Origin: Catenovulum sediminis
GTDB taxonomy: Bacteria > Pseudomonadota > Gammaproteobacteria > Enterobacterales > Alteromonadaceae
Length of the DNA stretch: 64,000 nt
Direction: 5' to 3'
NCBI RefSeq assembly: GCF_007289895.1
Contig: NZ_CP041660.1
Location: forward strand, 3,348,001-3,412,000
Shown here: positions 51,750 through 59,946 of the stretch, in pieces
Position numbering within the stretch: position 1 is the stretch's first letter
How the letters are laid out: each line of letters begins with the position of its first letter
Notes under the pieces: model-generated
The model's input: the letters and a program-made list of their open reading frames with translations, nothing else
Database searches by the model: none
What the model was told of the DNA's origin: nothing
Translations under genes and position numbers: made by a program

Positions 51750-54700
51750 ATGAAAAAAAATAATGATTTTAACTACAGCAAGTTTTTTAAAAGCTTGCTA
51801 TTAACTGGTGTTATCTTGCCTGCTGGTGCTATAGCAGCTGAAAATGCTGAACAACAAGCAACGGAAAAATCAGAGGTGATTCAAGTTACCGGGTTTAGAA
51901 GTAGTTTAAACGCAGCTTTAATGTCTAAACGTGATGCAGTCGGCTCTAGGGATGTTATTTTAGCAGAAGATATTGGTAAATTTCCGGATTTAAATGTCGC
52001 AGATTCATTAGCTCGGGTGCCAGGGATCTCAATGGAAGAAGATGGCGGTGAGGGGCGTCAGATCACCATTCGGGGGTTGGGGTCTCGCTTTGTTAAAACA
52101 ACGATAAACGGTATGGAATCAGCTTCGGCTGGTTCTGGATCTGATGCCGGTGGGGGCTCTAACAAATCCAGAGCCTTTGATTTTAATGTCTTTGCTTCTG
52201 AACTATTTACCGAAGTGACAGTCGATAAATCACCATCCGCCTCGTTGGAAGATGGTGGTATTGGTGGTAATGTTAATTTGCAGTCAGCAAGACCATTCCA
52301 ATACCAAGGAACAAAATTATCCTATAACATCAATGCGCGCTACAATGACATCGCCGCAGAAACAACTCCCAGAATGTCGTTTATGGCGAGTAAAAACTGG
52401 GATAACAAATTTGGTATTTTAGGTTCGGTTGCTTACTCTAAAGGGGTAGTGCAATCCGAAGGATCTTCTTCTGTACGTTGGACTGTGCTGAATCCTAAAC
52501 ACAATGGGGTTAAAGGGGATACTGATGCATACGGTAACCCAAATCTACTTATTGAACCACCCCGAACAGTTGTTACAGGTAAAGGTGCTTATGACGACGA
52601 ATACCTAGATGGTAAATATATCCCGCGTATTCCAAGATACTCAATTTATAGCCAGGAAAAAACACGGTTAGGGATAACCGGTGCATTACAATATGCACCA
52701 TCAGACGATTTAGTCATGAGTTTAGACTGGCTCCACGCTAAATTAGAAACGGATGTCAATGAATATCAATATTCAGTTTTAATGCGTGACAACAAAGGAA
52801 CTCGTCCAACGATTTATGCTGAGAATCTAGTGCATGACGCAAATAACAATATAGTGGCAGGGGCATTTTCTAATGCACCCATTCGATCTGAAGCAAGAAA
52901 AGATAATTCTGAATCGACTTTTAATCAGTTATCTTTTAACGCAGATTGGTACATTAATGATAAATTGAAAATGGAAGTTTTGGTTGGTGCCGGTGTTTCA
53001 GAGCTAGATGTTCCTTATCAAAATACCTTCGCAATAGATGCCAATAATTCAATTATTGCTTATAGTTATGATGCTTCTATTAACCCAATGGATTTAATTA
53101 ATGATTCTGGCAATACCACGACCTCAGGTGAAATGAACTCTGATATGCCATCATTTGCTTTTGTACCAAATCAACCCCAATTTGCTGATGGTTCATATGC
53201 AGGTGGTAACTACACGCTTGAGCAATCTAAAGCGGCAATGAAAGATGGAAGCAATTATAATGTTGCGTTAACCCGCACGGCCAGTCAAACAATAGAAAGT
53301 GATAATAGCTCATTGAAACTTGATTTCACTTATGAGCTGAATGATGAATTTACGCTTAAATTTGGTGTCAATTCGCGTTCATTTGAAACCGAGCATCATT
53401 ATTACCGAAACTACTACAAGCGCCTTAAAGACAGTGAAACAAGAGCTGCGAATGATCCTAAAGCGAGCACAACGGGTAATAGAGCTGAAACCTGGGCGGT
53501 AGATTATACTACAGATGAGCAAGGTAACCCCTACACCGGAATTAATTTAGCCGGTGAATTATATGCAACGACTTTAGCTGATTTAGGGATTGAATTTGGT
53601 AATTCAGTAGAGGTACCGGCCAATTCTGCGATTACGCAGTCAAGCTGGACTGCCGCCAATTTTGATAAAATGATGGCTGCTTTTGGTGACAAAGAGTTTA
53701 TGCAGCGCCGCGAAAGATTTGACCAAACTTATCGCTTAAAAGAGGAAGTTGATGCGGTATATTTGCAAACAGATTATAACGGTGTAGTAGCCGGTTTTGA
53801 TGTGCGTGCAAATTTGGGCGTGCGTTATTTGGACAACACGAATACCTCATCTATTGCGAACAAAGATCATTACAACAAAAATACTTTATTGGCAGGTTGG
53901 GGCGATGGTGCGAATTATAAAAACGGCTATGGCTGGGTCACAACGGTCAGTGAAAGTGATAATTTCCTGCCTTCTTTAAATATTGCCGTGGATTTAACCG
54001 AAGATTTAGTTGGCCGTTTTAGTGCCTCTAAAGCGATCACACGTCCGGCACTGAAAGATCTCGCTTCTTCGGTATCGGTGAGTGAGCCATCTGTTAGCAC
54101 TGAAACGGGTGAAGAAAATGGCGGTTCAATTAAAGTAGGTGCTGGGCCTTCACTTAAACCATACGAATCAACTCAATTTGATATCGGTTTAGAATGGTAC
54201 TTTGCTGAAGAAGCCCTATTAGGGGGTGTCGTATTTTATAAAGATATTTCTGGTTTAAGTAAAACGACTAAAAATACCAGGTTGAGCCGCACGTTTTTAG
54301 AAGGTTTGAATGTTGATGTCGACGGTAATGAACTGATTACCCCGGATACTATCTGGTCGGTACAAAGTTTAGAAAATACACCGGCAGAGGGTATGTGGGG
54401 TTATGAGCTTATTTATCAGCAGCCATTTACCTTTTTACCTGCCGGGTTAGACGATTTTGGTATTTCAGCTAATTATACTTATATTGATTACACAAGAGAT
54501 GTTGAAGACCCGTTTACTGGTGAGGTGTTAAGCTTAGTTGAAGAAGAAACCTCTAAAAATACTGTCAATACAACCCTGTATTATGAAGGCGAAAAATTTA
54601 GTGCGCGGGTTTCTTATAATTACCGTGAGGGTTACAACAAAGAGTACCGTAATGAATATAAAGACGAAGGTACTTTTGTTCGGGGTTATGAAGATAAAGG

Positions 54701-54875
54701 TAGCTGGAAATTCTCTTCACGTTATAAGTTAAGTGATGAGATGTCGGTCTCCTTTGAAATTATTAACTTAACCAATGCTGAGAAGAAACAGTGGGGTAAT
54801 ATTTATAATAAACAACCGATGGAATACTTTGTAAACGGACGGCAATTTTTGCTTGGGCTACGAGGTACGCTGTAA
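51750..54875 (+). CDS. TonB-dependent receptor, second of the pectin locus
   Basis: 1041 residues, with GGGAG eight bases before the ATG. Signal peptide about 1-30 (ending AIAA). A TonB-box-like EVIQVTGF (about 43-50) and a plug domain (about 55-180: LAEDIGKFPDLNVADSLARVPGISMEEDGGEGRQITIRGLGSRF) are followed by a long barrel. The FPDLNVADSLARVPG wording marks the receptor class that accompanies polysaccharide utilisation in Alteromonadales and Caulobacter relatives. The last residues are LGLRGTL, without a terminal aromatic residue, which is common in this class. The ACCGGT operator upstream ties it to uxaC and the pectinase. Probable role: import of oligogalacturonides (inference). Confidence 0.9.
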   Translation: MKKNNDFNYSKFFKSLLLTGVILPAGAIAAENAEQQATEKSEVIQVTGFRSSLNAALMSKRDAVGSRDVILAEDIGKFPDLNVADSLARVPGISMEEDGGEGRQITIRGLGSRFVKTTINGMESASAGSGSDAGGGSNKSRAFDFNVFASELFTEVTVDKSPSASLEDGGIGGNVNLQSARPFQYQGTKLSYNINARYNDIAAETTPRMSFMASKNWDNKFGILGSVAYSKGVVQSEGSSSVRWTVLNPKHNGVKGDTDAYGNPNLLIEPPRTVVTGKGAYDDEYLDGKYIPRIPRYSIYSQEKTRLGITGALQYAPSDDLVMSLDWLHAKLETDVNEYQYSVLMRDNKGTRPTIYAENLVHDANNNIVAGAFSNAPIRSEARKDNSESTFNQLSFNADWYINDKLKMEVLVGAGVSELDVPYQNTFAIDANNSIIAYSYDASINPMDLINDSGNTTTSGEMNSDMPSFAFVPNQPQFADGSYAGGNYTLEQSKAAMKDGSNYNVALTRTASQTIESDNSSLKLDFTYELNDEFTLKFGVNSRSFETEHHYYRNYYKRLKDSETRAANDPKASTTGNRAETWAVDYTTDEQGNPYTGINLAGELYATTLADLGIEFGNSVEVPANSAITQSSWTAANFDKMMAAFGDKEFMQRRERFDQTYRLKEEVDAVYLQTDYNGVVAGFDVRANLGVRYLDNTNTSSIANKDHYNKNTLLAGWGDGANYKNGYGWVTTVSESDNFLPSLNIAVDLTEDLVGRFSASKAITRPALKDLASSVSVSEPSVSTETGEENGGSIKVGAGPSLKPYESTQFDIGLEWYFAEEALLGGVVFYKDISGLSKTTKNTRLSRTFLEGLNVDVDGNELITPDTIWSVQSLENTPAEGMWGYELIYQQPFTFLPAGLDDFGISANYTYIDYTRDVEDPFTGEVLSLVEEETSKNTVNTTLYYEGEKFSARVSYNYREGYNKEYRNEYKDEGTFVRGYEDKGSWKFSSRYKLSDEMSVSFEIINLTNAEKKQWGNIYNKQPMEYFVNGRQFLLGLRGTL

Positions 54876-54919
54876 CCGCAGTTTATTATTTGAATATTGT
54901 TAATTGAAGCTGAAAATTA

Positions 54920-54952
54920 AAGCCAGTCGGAAAAGTCGACTGGCTTTTTTTG
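54920..54952 (+). terminator. Rho-independent terminator after the second TonB receptor
   Basis: AAGCCAGTCG pairs with CGACTGGCTT across GAAAAGT, followed by TTTTTTT. A textbook terminator closing the pectin locus. Confidence 0.92.
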
Positions 54953-55124
54953 TTTATTAATGTGTATTTTTTACAAACGATACCTGTAAAAAGGTTATTG
55001 AGTCTTCAGTTATTTATCAGTGAGTTTATTAATTACTTTAAAAACAGCTGGTTACAAGGTGGTCTGTGACTTGCATTAGTCAGCTGGCATTCAGTAAGTT
55101 GAATTTAGTAACTAGGAGACCGAA

Positions 55125-55688
55125 ATGAAAAATTCACTCAATAAATTATTGATTGCAGGTGTTCTTTCAAGTTTTGCTGTTGTTAATGGCGCAAATGCTG
55201 GTGACTCCAATACCTGGCAAGATACTTCTAAAGATGCATGGATAGATGGTAAAGCCGAAGCAACCATTTTATTTAACACGCAATTAAGTGCGTTTGACAT
55301 CAACACAGATGTTGAGAAAGGTCACGTCATTCTAACCGGTAAAGTTGATAGTGAAGTTGATAAAGCTTTAGCTGAAGAAATCGTTGAAAGCCTTGAAGGG
55401 GTTAAGGGTGTTGAAAATCACCTAATTGTTGTCAACCAAGATAAAAGTAAAGATAGTCAATTAATGGCTTCTTTAAATGACTCAAAAGTCGCCACTGTAG
55501 TTAAAACTAAATTACTTTTGGAATCTGAGGTTGGCGGTACAGATATCAATGTTGAAGTAAAAAATGGTGTGGTGACACTAAAAGGAGAAGTTGAATCAGC
55601 CAGTGAAAAACAGCTTGCAGTGGCCATTGCACAAAATACAGATGATGTGAAAAACGTTATTAATCAATTAAAAGTGAATAACAGTTAA
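55125..55688 (+). CDS. Periplasmic protein with two BON domains (OsmY-like)
   Basis: 187 residues with a clear ribosome site (AGGAGA) before the ATG. Signal peptide about 1-25 (ending NAGA/NAG). Two BON domains follow: about 50-110 (TQLSAFDINTDVEKGHVILTGKVDSE) and about 120-185 (TKLLLESEVGGTDINVEVKNGVVTLKGEVES), each with the conserved central glycine after the V-x-L-x-G strand. BON proteins such as OsmY bind phospholipid and protect the envelope or help outer-membrane protein folding under stress. First of a group of small stress genes. No -35/-10 could be assigned with confidence. Confidence 0.9.
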   Translation: MKNSLNKLLIAGVLSSFAVVNGANAGDSNTWQDTSKDAWIDGKAEATILFNTQLSAFDINTDVEKGHVILTGKVDSEVDKALAEEIVESLEGVKGVENHLIVVNQDKSKDSQLMASLNDSKVATVVKTKLLLESEVGGTDINVEVKNGVVTLKGEVESASEKQLAVAIAQNTDDVKNVINQLKVNNS

Positions 55689-55781
55689 ATATGTATTTTG
55701 CGAATTCAGTTAATTAAACCGATAGGATATGGATATAAGACATGGATGTCTTACATCACCTTTAAAGCAAAAGGAATCACC

Positions 55782-55886
55782 ATGAACGCTCAATCACATC
55801 AAGTTGCACAGTCAAAAGTTGAAAATGTTATATACCTTGGTCAAGCTTCGAACGCTTTTGGTATTAGCACGTATCGCTCAAAATAA
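55782..55886 (+). CDS. Possible 34-residue peptide
   Basis: ATG 55782 is preceded by AAAGGAA at good spacing. The frame encodes a short peptide starting MNAQSHQVAQSKVENVIYLG and ending in STYRSK. It has no signal or membrane segment. It lies between the BON gene and the hemerythrin gene in the same direction. No family is recognised. The ribosome site is the main support, so it may be a real small stress peptide or a chance frame. Confidence 0.35.
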   Translation: MNAQSHQVAQSKVENVIYLGQASNAFGISTYRSK

Positions 55887-55928
55887 AAGGTTGCAATCCC
55901 TACGTTTGCAAAACAATAGGAGCTTAAA

Positions 55929-56393
55929 ATGACAACAATATTTGAAGTACTTACTGAAGACCATGACAAACAAAGAGCCTTGATGAAGGCTTTGGTTGAA
56001 ACTGAAGGTGAGTCAAAAACACGCGCTGAATAATACCAAGATTTAAAAGCTAATTTGGAAAATCATGCTGTAGCAGAAGAAAGATATTTTTATGCACCTT
56101 TGATTAAATTTGAACGCACAATAGGCCATTCGCGCCATGGCATCGCTGAGCATCACGTAATCGATAAACGCATTGCCGAATTGGATCAGCTTGAAATGAG
56201 TGATCCTAACTGGTTAAAAGTGATGAAAAAGCTGCAAGACAAAGTATTACATCACCTAGAAGAAGAGCGCGAGTTCTTTCAGCAAGCGGGTGTCGTTTTA
56301 ACTGACAAACAAAAGATTGGTATCTTAGCTGAAATTAACGATTTTGATACTGAGGTGGATTATGCAAGCTTAAGCTTGCAGTACACCTTCTAA
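55929..56393 (+). pseudogene. Hemerythrin-domain protein gene with an in-frame stop
   Basis: Preceded by AGGAGCTT. The frame starts MTTIFEVLTEDHDKQRALMKAL and is broken by TAA at 56031-56033 (codon 35). It then continues in the same frame as YQDLKANLENHAVAEERYFYAPLIKF to 56393. Together (about 153 residues) it matches hemerythrin HHE-type proteins: the His in EDHDK, ENHAVAEE, the His of IAEHHVIDK, and the HHLEEEREFF motif are metal ligands of the di-iron four-helix bundle (oxygen, NO or iron handling). Only one base change separates the stop codon from a sense codon. Either a recent nonsense mutation or a base-call error; translation could restart at TTG 56055, but that would lose the first helix. 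Confidence 0.8.
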
Positions 56394-56527
56394 TATAGAG
56401 ATGGGAATGTTTTCTTAAGTAATAGACGATCTTATCTCGCTTTCCTCATTGTCCTGCTGGTATCGTTAACACTTTTACTGGCTGGCAATGGGGCTTTTTA
56501 AAACACAAAAGATAGATGGAGAGAAAG

Positions 56528-56686
56528 ATGGATTTTATTAGAATTTTGTTTGCAATTTTATTGCCACCAGTCGGCGTATTTTTACAAGTGGGGATAGGGG
56601 CGCCATTTTGGATAAATATTCTGTTAACCTTATTGGGTTATATACCGGGTATTGTTCATGCGGTATGGATTATTGCTAAAAAGTAG
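56528..56686 (+). CDS. Pmp3/YqaE-type small membrane protein
   Basis: 52 residues with GGAGAG before the ATG. Two hydrophobic helices (about 3-20 and 28-49) surround the family signature LLPPVGVFLQVGIG...FWINILLTLLGYIPGIVHAVW. Pmp3 (UPF0057) proteins are stress-inducible inner-membrane peptides linked to membrane potential and salt or cold tolerance. The gene lies in the stress cluster between the hemerythrin remnant and the 17M-like gene. Confidence 0.92.
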   Translation: MDFIRILFAILLPPVGVFLQVGIGAPFWINILLTLLGYIPGIVHAVWIIAKK

Positions 56687-56769
56687 CCATTAGCTAGTAG
56701 TACATTAGGATGATGCGACAAAAACAGTGTTGATTCAAATTCAATCTAAATTAATTGGAGGATACAGTG

Positions 56770-57261
56770 ATGAGCGATGTAATTACAGGTTTATTTGATA
56801 ATGCTATTGATGCCAGTTTAGCGACACATAAACTTGAAGCTATCGGTGGTAAAGAAACGGATATTAGTTTGCTTGCAAATGGTAGCTATAGCAAAGAAAG
56901 TTTTGCAATTGAAAATAATAGTAAAGCGCCTGAAGGTGGTTTAATAGGTGCAGCCACAGGTGGTGTATTAACAGCGGTTGTAGCAGGCATCAGCGCTATA
57001 GGCACAGCTGCAACCGGCGGTACCGGTGTAATAGTAGCTGGCCCATTGGTTGGCGCTTTAGCAACTGGAAGTATCGGGGCGGTTACTGGTGGTGTTATCG
57101 GTTCAGTGATTGGTGCGTTTGTTCCAGAGCACGAAATAAAATTTTATGAAGATGCGATTAATGAAGGCAAAATATTAATTGGTGTTAAACATCACAATAA
57201 CACTAAAGGAATCGAAGATGTATTGGAGAATGCCGGCGCGGAAAGTGTGGCAACTGCTTAG
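56770..57261 (+). CDS. General stress protein 17M-like protein with glycine-zipper membrane segment
   Basis: 163 residues. ATG 56770 is chosen over an in-frame start at 56755 because GGAGG lies at 56757-56761. The N-terminal 50 residues (VITGLFDNAIDASLATHKLEAIG...DISLLA) resemble the 17M/YflT stress domain. Residues about 57-118 are a Gly/Ala-rich pair of hydrophobic stretches (GAATGGVLTAVVAG, GAVTGGVIGSVIGAF) of glycine-zipper type. The C-terminus (EHEIKFYEDAINEGKILIGV) is the usual partner strand-helix of this family. Probably membrane-associated and induced by stress; exact role unknown. Confidence 0.75.
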   Translation: MSDVITGLFDNAIDASLATHKLEAIGGKETDISLLANGSYSKESFAIENNSKAPEGGLIGAATGGVLTAVVAGISAIGTAATGGTGVIVAGPLVGALATGSIGAVTGGVIGSVIGAFVPEHEIKFYEDAINEGKILIGVKHHNNTKGIEDVLENAGAESVATA

Positions 57262-57283
57262 TGTTTTAGCCCCCCTAATTTGT

Positions 57284-57314
57284 GATAAACAAGGTGCTTG
57301 CCACCTTGTTTATC
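57284..57314 (+). terminator. Perfect 13-bp hairpin, probable terminator
   Basis: GATAAACAAGGTG pairs exactly with CACCTTGTTTATC across a five-base loop, 23 bases after the 17M-like gene. There is no T run after it, but position and strength suggest transcript-end function. Confidence 0.6.
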
Positions 57315-57434
57315 CTATTCATTATGTCAACCAAGCCATAGAATGTTACTGGTTAGCCAGCCTGAATTCACTTTCGGTGGGGCTGGATCCATTATTTTAT
57401 TGATGTCGTGGGTTGACGACTCGTCGCATTGCTA

Positions 57435-57704
57435 CTAGGGCGTGTGAATCTTTGTATTATTTTTGAGCAATAGGCTATTTTAATCATTAACAAAGCAGAA
57501 TGAGTGGGGTTTAGTCATTCTAAATAAACGAATTCTAATGCCGTTAAGGGTTAAAATAGCCATTGCCCTTCGGGCTGAGGCCAAAATGGTCTGATGCAGC
57601 GTTAGAAATAACTTATTTAGATGACTAAACTTCATTATTTCTGCCTTGCCTAAGACCATTTTTTCTCTCAGCTCAAATTATAAACAAAGATAAACACGCC
57701 CTAG
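57435..57704. mobile_element. 270-bp palindromic MITE-like element
   Basis: The ends CTAGGGCGTGTGAATCTTTG and (complement of the right end) CTAGGGCGTGTTTATCTTTG are imperfect terminal inverted repeats that extend to TTGAGC. Further inside, TTAGTCATTCTAAATAA and TTAGTCATCTAAATAAG again mirror each other, so nearly the whole element folds into one long hairpin. There is no open frame of note. TA or CTAG at the ends could be the target duplication. It fills most of the 439-base gap between the two convergent genes. Confidence 0.75.
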
Positions 57705-58693
57705 AGCGTGTTGCAATAAGCCGCAGATGAATTTATATGCGGCTGAGTGCTACTATTTTCTTCTATTTCTTGTTTGGTTAATAACACTTGCTGATTGCTT
57801 TGTTTTAGTTGGATAGCCATTTGAATAATTTTGTATGCTTGTTTATGGCAGCCATATTTGTTTAATGCATAGGCGTAATTATTTAGGTAATTTGATTCGT
57901 TAGCGCCGTATTGGGCGCCTTGCTTAAACCAATATAAGGCATCTTCTAGCTGTTTGTTTGCCAAGTAGCTATTGGCCATTAGAAAATAGGGGATCCAATA
58001 TTGCGGCCAGTATTGAATTGCTTGATAGAAGTAACGACGAGCAAGTTCTTTTTTTTGTATCCTAGCAAAGTCTTGTGCAGCAGTTACATAAGTCAACTTG
58101 TTTAATGCTCGGCTATGTTTATTAAGTGGAAGCGGTGCCACAAACCAAAAATCACTGCGTTGCCAGGTTCTTTCAAATAACGCCATATCAACTTCTCTAG
58201 CTTGATTTGTGCCAGAATGTAGTATCACTTTTTGTCGCTTTAAATCGAATCCAACGACTACGGCATAATGCCAAAGTGGTTTCCATTCAATGGATAGATT
58301 TTGTAATACAATAACTGGAATACCATCATGTACCAGCTGAAGTAGTTGATTTAGATTGCCGTTATCGCTGTAAGCCAAAAGGTTTTGCTGGCGAATTGTT
58401 GCAACCATTTCGATTTGTAAACTGCCATTTTTAGATGGTACAAAAACTTTAGGTGCGATTTGTTCCGGCGTTGTATTGAAACCATAATAATTAAATACTT
58501 CAGCCAGGGTCGTTGGCCCACAATAATAGTCTTTTTGTGAAAAAAAAGGCACATCTAAAATGTGAGTTTGCTGATTTAACGAAATTGGGGGATGGTTGCG
58601 CAAAGCTGTGGTTTGAGGCGCTGTTGTAGAGCAAGCAGATAAAAATAGTAAACTACCAAGCAATAAAACAAATGCATTACAACGCAAGCTCAT
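57701..58693 (-). CDS. C39-like cysteine peptidase lipoprotein with TPR tail (PA2778 family)
   Basis: 330 residues from ATG 58693, which has AAGGA upstream; an in-frame start at 58726 lacks one. A lipoprotein signal ends LLFLSAC. A papain-fold C39-like peptidase domain (about 40-190) follows: FFSQKDYYCGPTTLAEVF holds the catalytic Cys, and WHYAVVVGFD holds the His. Two to three TPR-like helices come next (about 200-300: ARRYFYQAIQYWPQYWIPYFLMANSYLANKQ). PA2778-type proteins occur beside a PA2779-type partner, which is the next gene here. Its stop codon TAG lies in the terminal CTAG of the MITE-like element, so the last residues may have been altered by insertion. Confidence 0.85.
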   Translation of the reverse strand: MSLRCNAFVLLLGSLLFLSACSTTAPQTTALRNHPPISLNQQTHILDVPFFSQKDYYCGPTTLAEVFNYYGFNTTPEQIAPKVFVPSKNGSLQIEMVATIRQQNLLAYSDNGNLNQLLQLVHDGIPVIVLQNLSIEWKPLWHYAVVVGFDLKRQKVILHSGTNQAREVDMALFERTWQRSDFWFVAPLPLNKHSRALNKLTYVTAAQDFARIQKKELARRYFYQAIQYWPQYWIPYFLMANSYLANKQLEDALYWFKQGAQYGANESNYLNNYAYALNKYGCHKQAYKIIQMAIQLKQSNQQVLLTKQEIEENSSTQPHINSSAAYCNTL

Positions 58694-58835
58694 CTTATGT
58701 CCTTCTAAGTATTTTAGTATTACCAAACGAGTGTGTTTTTATTCCCACAACAGCTTAGCGTTGCACAACCGTTCAATTTAACCCCACTTTCAATTTTATT
58801 TGCTTAACATTTTGCGTTTGCTTAAATAGGGTCGA

Positions 58836-59201
58836 TTAAATAGGTTCGATAAAACTATATGCGTCAGTTACACCGAGTAAATCGAGTACGGCAACCACAA
58901 TTAATACTGAGAATATTAAATCGATCACGCCACCAGCTGGTGCGTCATTAATTTGCTGATTCAGTGCTTTAAGCTCAGAAGGTGTTAAGTTTGCAATTCT
59001 TTTTTCAGCTACTTGCTGTGAAACACCTAATGCAATTAGCTTATTTTGCACTTCTTTATCTGCTAGCATTTGCAGTATCTCGGCTTGCTTAACTTGATTT
59101 TGATGAGTCGCTAGAACACTTGAGGAGTCGACCATACCTGCAATTGCGGTATTGAACAATAATGAGGCAATGATGGTGATACTGGTAAGTAGTTTTTTCA
59201 T
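58836..59201 (-). CDS. PA2779 family small membrane protein
   Basis: 121 residues with AAAGGAGC before the ATG. Signal peptide about 1-21 (ending AIAG). A charged helical part (about 30-85: QVKQAEILQMLADKEVQNKLIALGVSQQVAEKRIANLTPSEL) precedes a C-terminal membrane helix (about 92-112: VIDLIFSVLIVVAVLDLLG). This matches the PA2779 layout, including the 'GV...A..RI..L...E' helix pair. It is encoded just upstream of its usual partner, the C39-like lipoprotein, and probably forms a membrane complex with it (inference). Confidence 0.88.
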   Translation of the reverse strand: MKKLLTSITIIASLLFNTAIAGMVDSSSVLATHQNQVKQAEILQMLADKEVQNKLIALGVSQQVAEKRIANLTPSELKALNQQINDAPAGGVIDLIFSVLIVVAVLDLLGVTDAYSFIEPI

Positions 59202-59221
59202 GATAAAGCTCCTTTTTCGGT

Positions 59222-59252
59222 AAAAGCTAAGCGTAGTTCAAACTACGCTTAG
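59222..59252 (-). terminator. Terminator of the small lipoprotein gene
   Basis: Read on the minus strand, CTAAGCGTAGTT and AACTACGCTTAG form a perfect 12-bp stem with almost no loop, followed by CTTTTACC. It separates the lipoprotein gene from the PA2779-like gene. Confidence 0.7.
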
Positions 59253-59272
59253 TTTGTAGTAATCATGGGGGG

Positions 59273-59500
59273 TTAACAATCTTTGTCTTTGGCATCGACA
59301 CCTTCTTTTACATCTTCACAGGCATCTTCAATTGCGTTTCCAGCGTCAGTCGCTGCATCTTCAATTTTTTCCCCCGTATTGTCGACAGCGCGATCAATTT
59401 CTTCGCCCATATTTTCCGCACCGCCATCATCACAGCCAGTTAATGAAAGCGCTGCTAATAATGAAAATACAACGGCCGATGTTTTGAGTAAAGTTTTCAT
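59273..59500 (-). CDS. Small acidic lipoprotein
   Basis: 75 residues from ATG 59500, with TGGAGAATG upstream. The longer start at 59515 is less likely. Signal MKTLLKTSAVVFSLLAALSLTGC has a lipobox LTGC. The mature part is a single acidic amphipathic helix with repeated IxxAxxxxGxxIEDA spacing (about 30-65), ending in Cys. Similar to short stress-related lipoproteins found near DUF1328 and BON genes. No enzymatic motif. Confidence 0.8.
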   Translation of the reverse strand: MKTLLKTSAVVFSLLAALSLTGCDDGGAENMGEEIDRAVDNTGEKIEDAATDAGNAIEDACEDVKEGVDAKDKDC

Positions 59501-59556
59501 AAAATCATTCTCCATTTAAATTTAGTTAATCCGATTGTCTAGCTAATTTACATAAG

Positions 59557-59733
59557 TTAGCGTTCTGGTGGTTTTCCACGTATTGCATTTGAAAATAGTG
59601 AGATAACTAACAAAACAACAAAAATAACGAATATTATTTTAGCGATATCAGCAGCTGCGCCAGCAATCCCAGCAAAGCCAAGCACACCCGCTATTAAAGC
59701 AATGACAAAAAATGTTAATGCCCATCTCAACAT
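59557..59733 (-). CDS. DUF1328 family small membrane protein
   Basis: 58 residues, too short for many gene callers. GGAGGCC lies just before the ATG. Two hydrophobic helices (about 3-26, ending in [14 protein letters not shown]; about 33-49) match DUF1328 (YtjA-like) proteins, including the GFAGIAG signature between the helices. Function unknown. It lies upstream of the small lipoprotein on the same strand, in the stress cluster. Confidence 0.92.
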   Translation of the reverse strand: MLRWALTFFVIALIAGVLGFAGIAGAAADIAKIIFVIFVVLLVISLFSNAIRGKPPER

Positions 59734-59913
59734 ACTAAGGCCTCCAAATAAGGTTTTTAATGTTGTGACGCTAGGGAATAAGCGATTAGTGTGCCAACTT
59801 TTAACCTATTGTTTTATAAGTTTTTTGTGTGTTTGCTTGTTTTGTTGGCTCAGTGTGTTTGGTAATAATTACAGGGTGTGTGTAGACTTTACTTCATTTT
59901 AACTGGGGTAAAG

Positions 59914-59935
59914 CGCATAACTAGTTTGCTATGCG
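59914..59935 (-). terminator. Weak hairpin after the hybrid kinase gene
   Basis: CGCATA and TATGCG flank a ten-base loop just beyond the kinase stop (minus strand). There is only a short CTTT after it, so this is a tentative terminator. Confidence 0.35.
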
Positions 59936-59946
59936 AGTGTGTTAGA

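Noticed and set aside
56418..56501. Short hydrophobic frame (YLAFLIVLLVSLTLLLAGNGAF) between the hemerythrin remnant and the Pmp3-type gene
   Set aside because: It looks like one membrane helix, but there is no ATG, GTG or TTG start and no ribosome site in frame; it could be a remnant of a small gene.
57179..57403. Open frame of 74 residues after the 17M-like gene
   Set aside because: It starts inside that gene in another frame, runs through the terminator hairpin and has no ribosome site.
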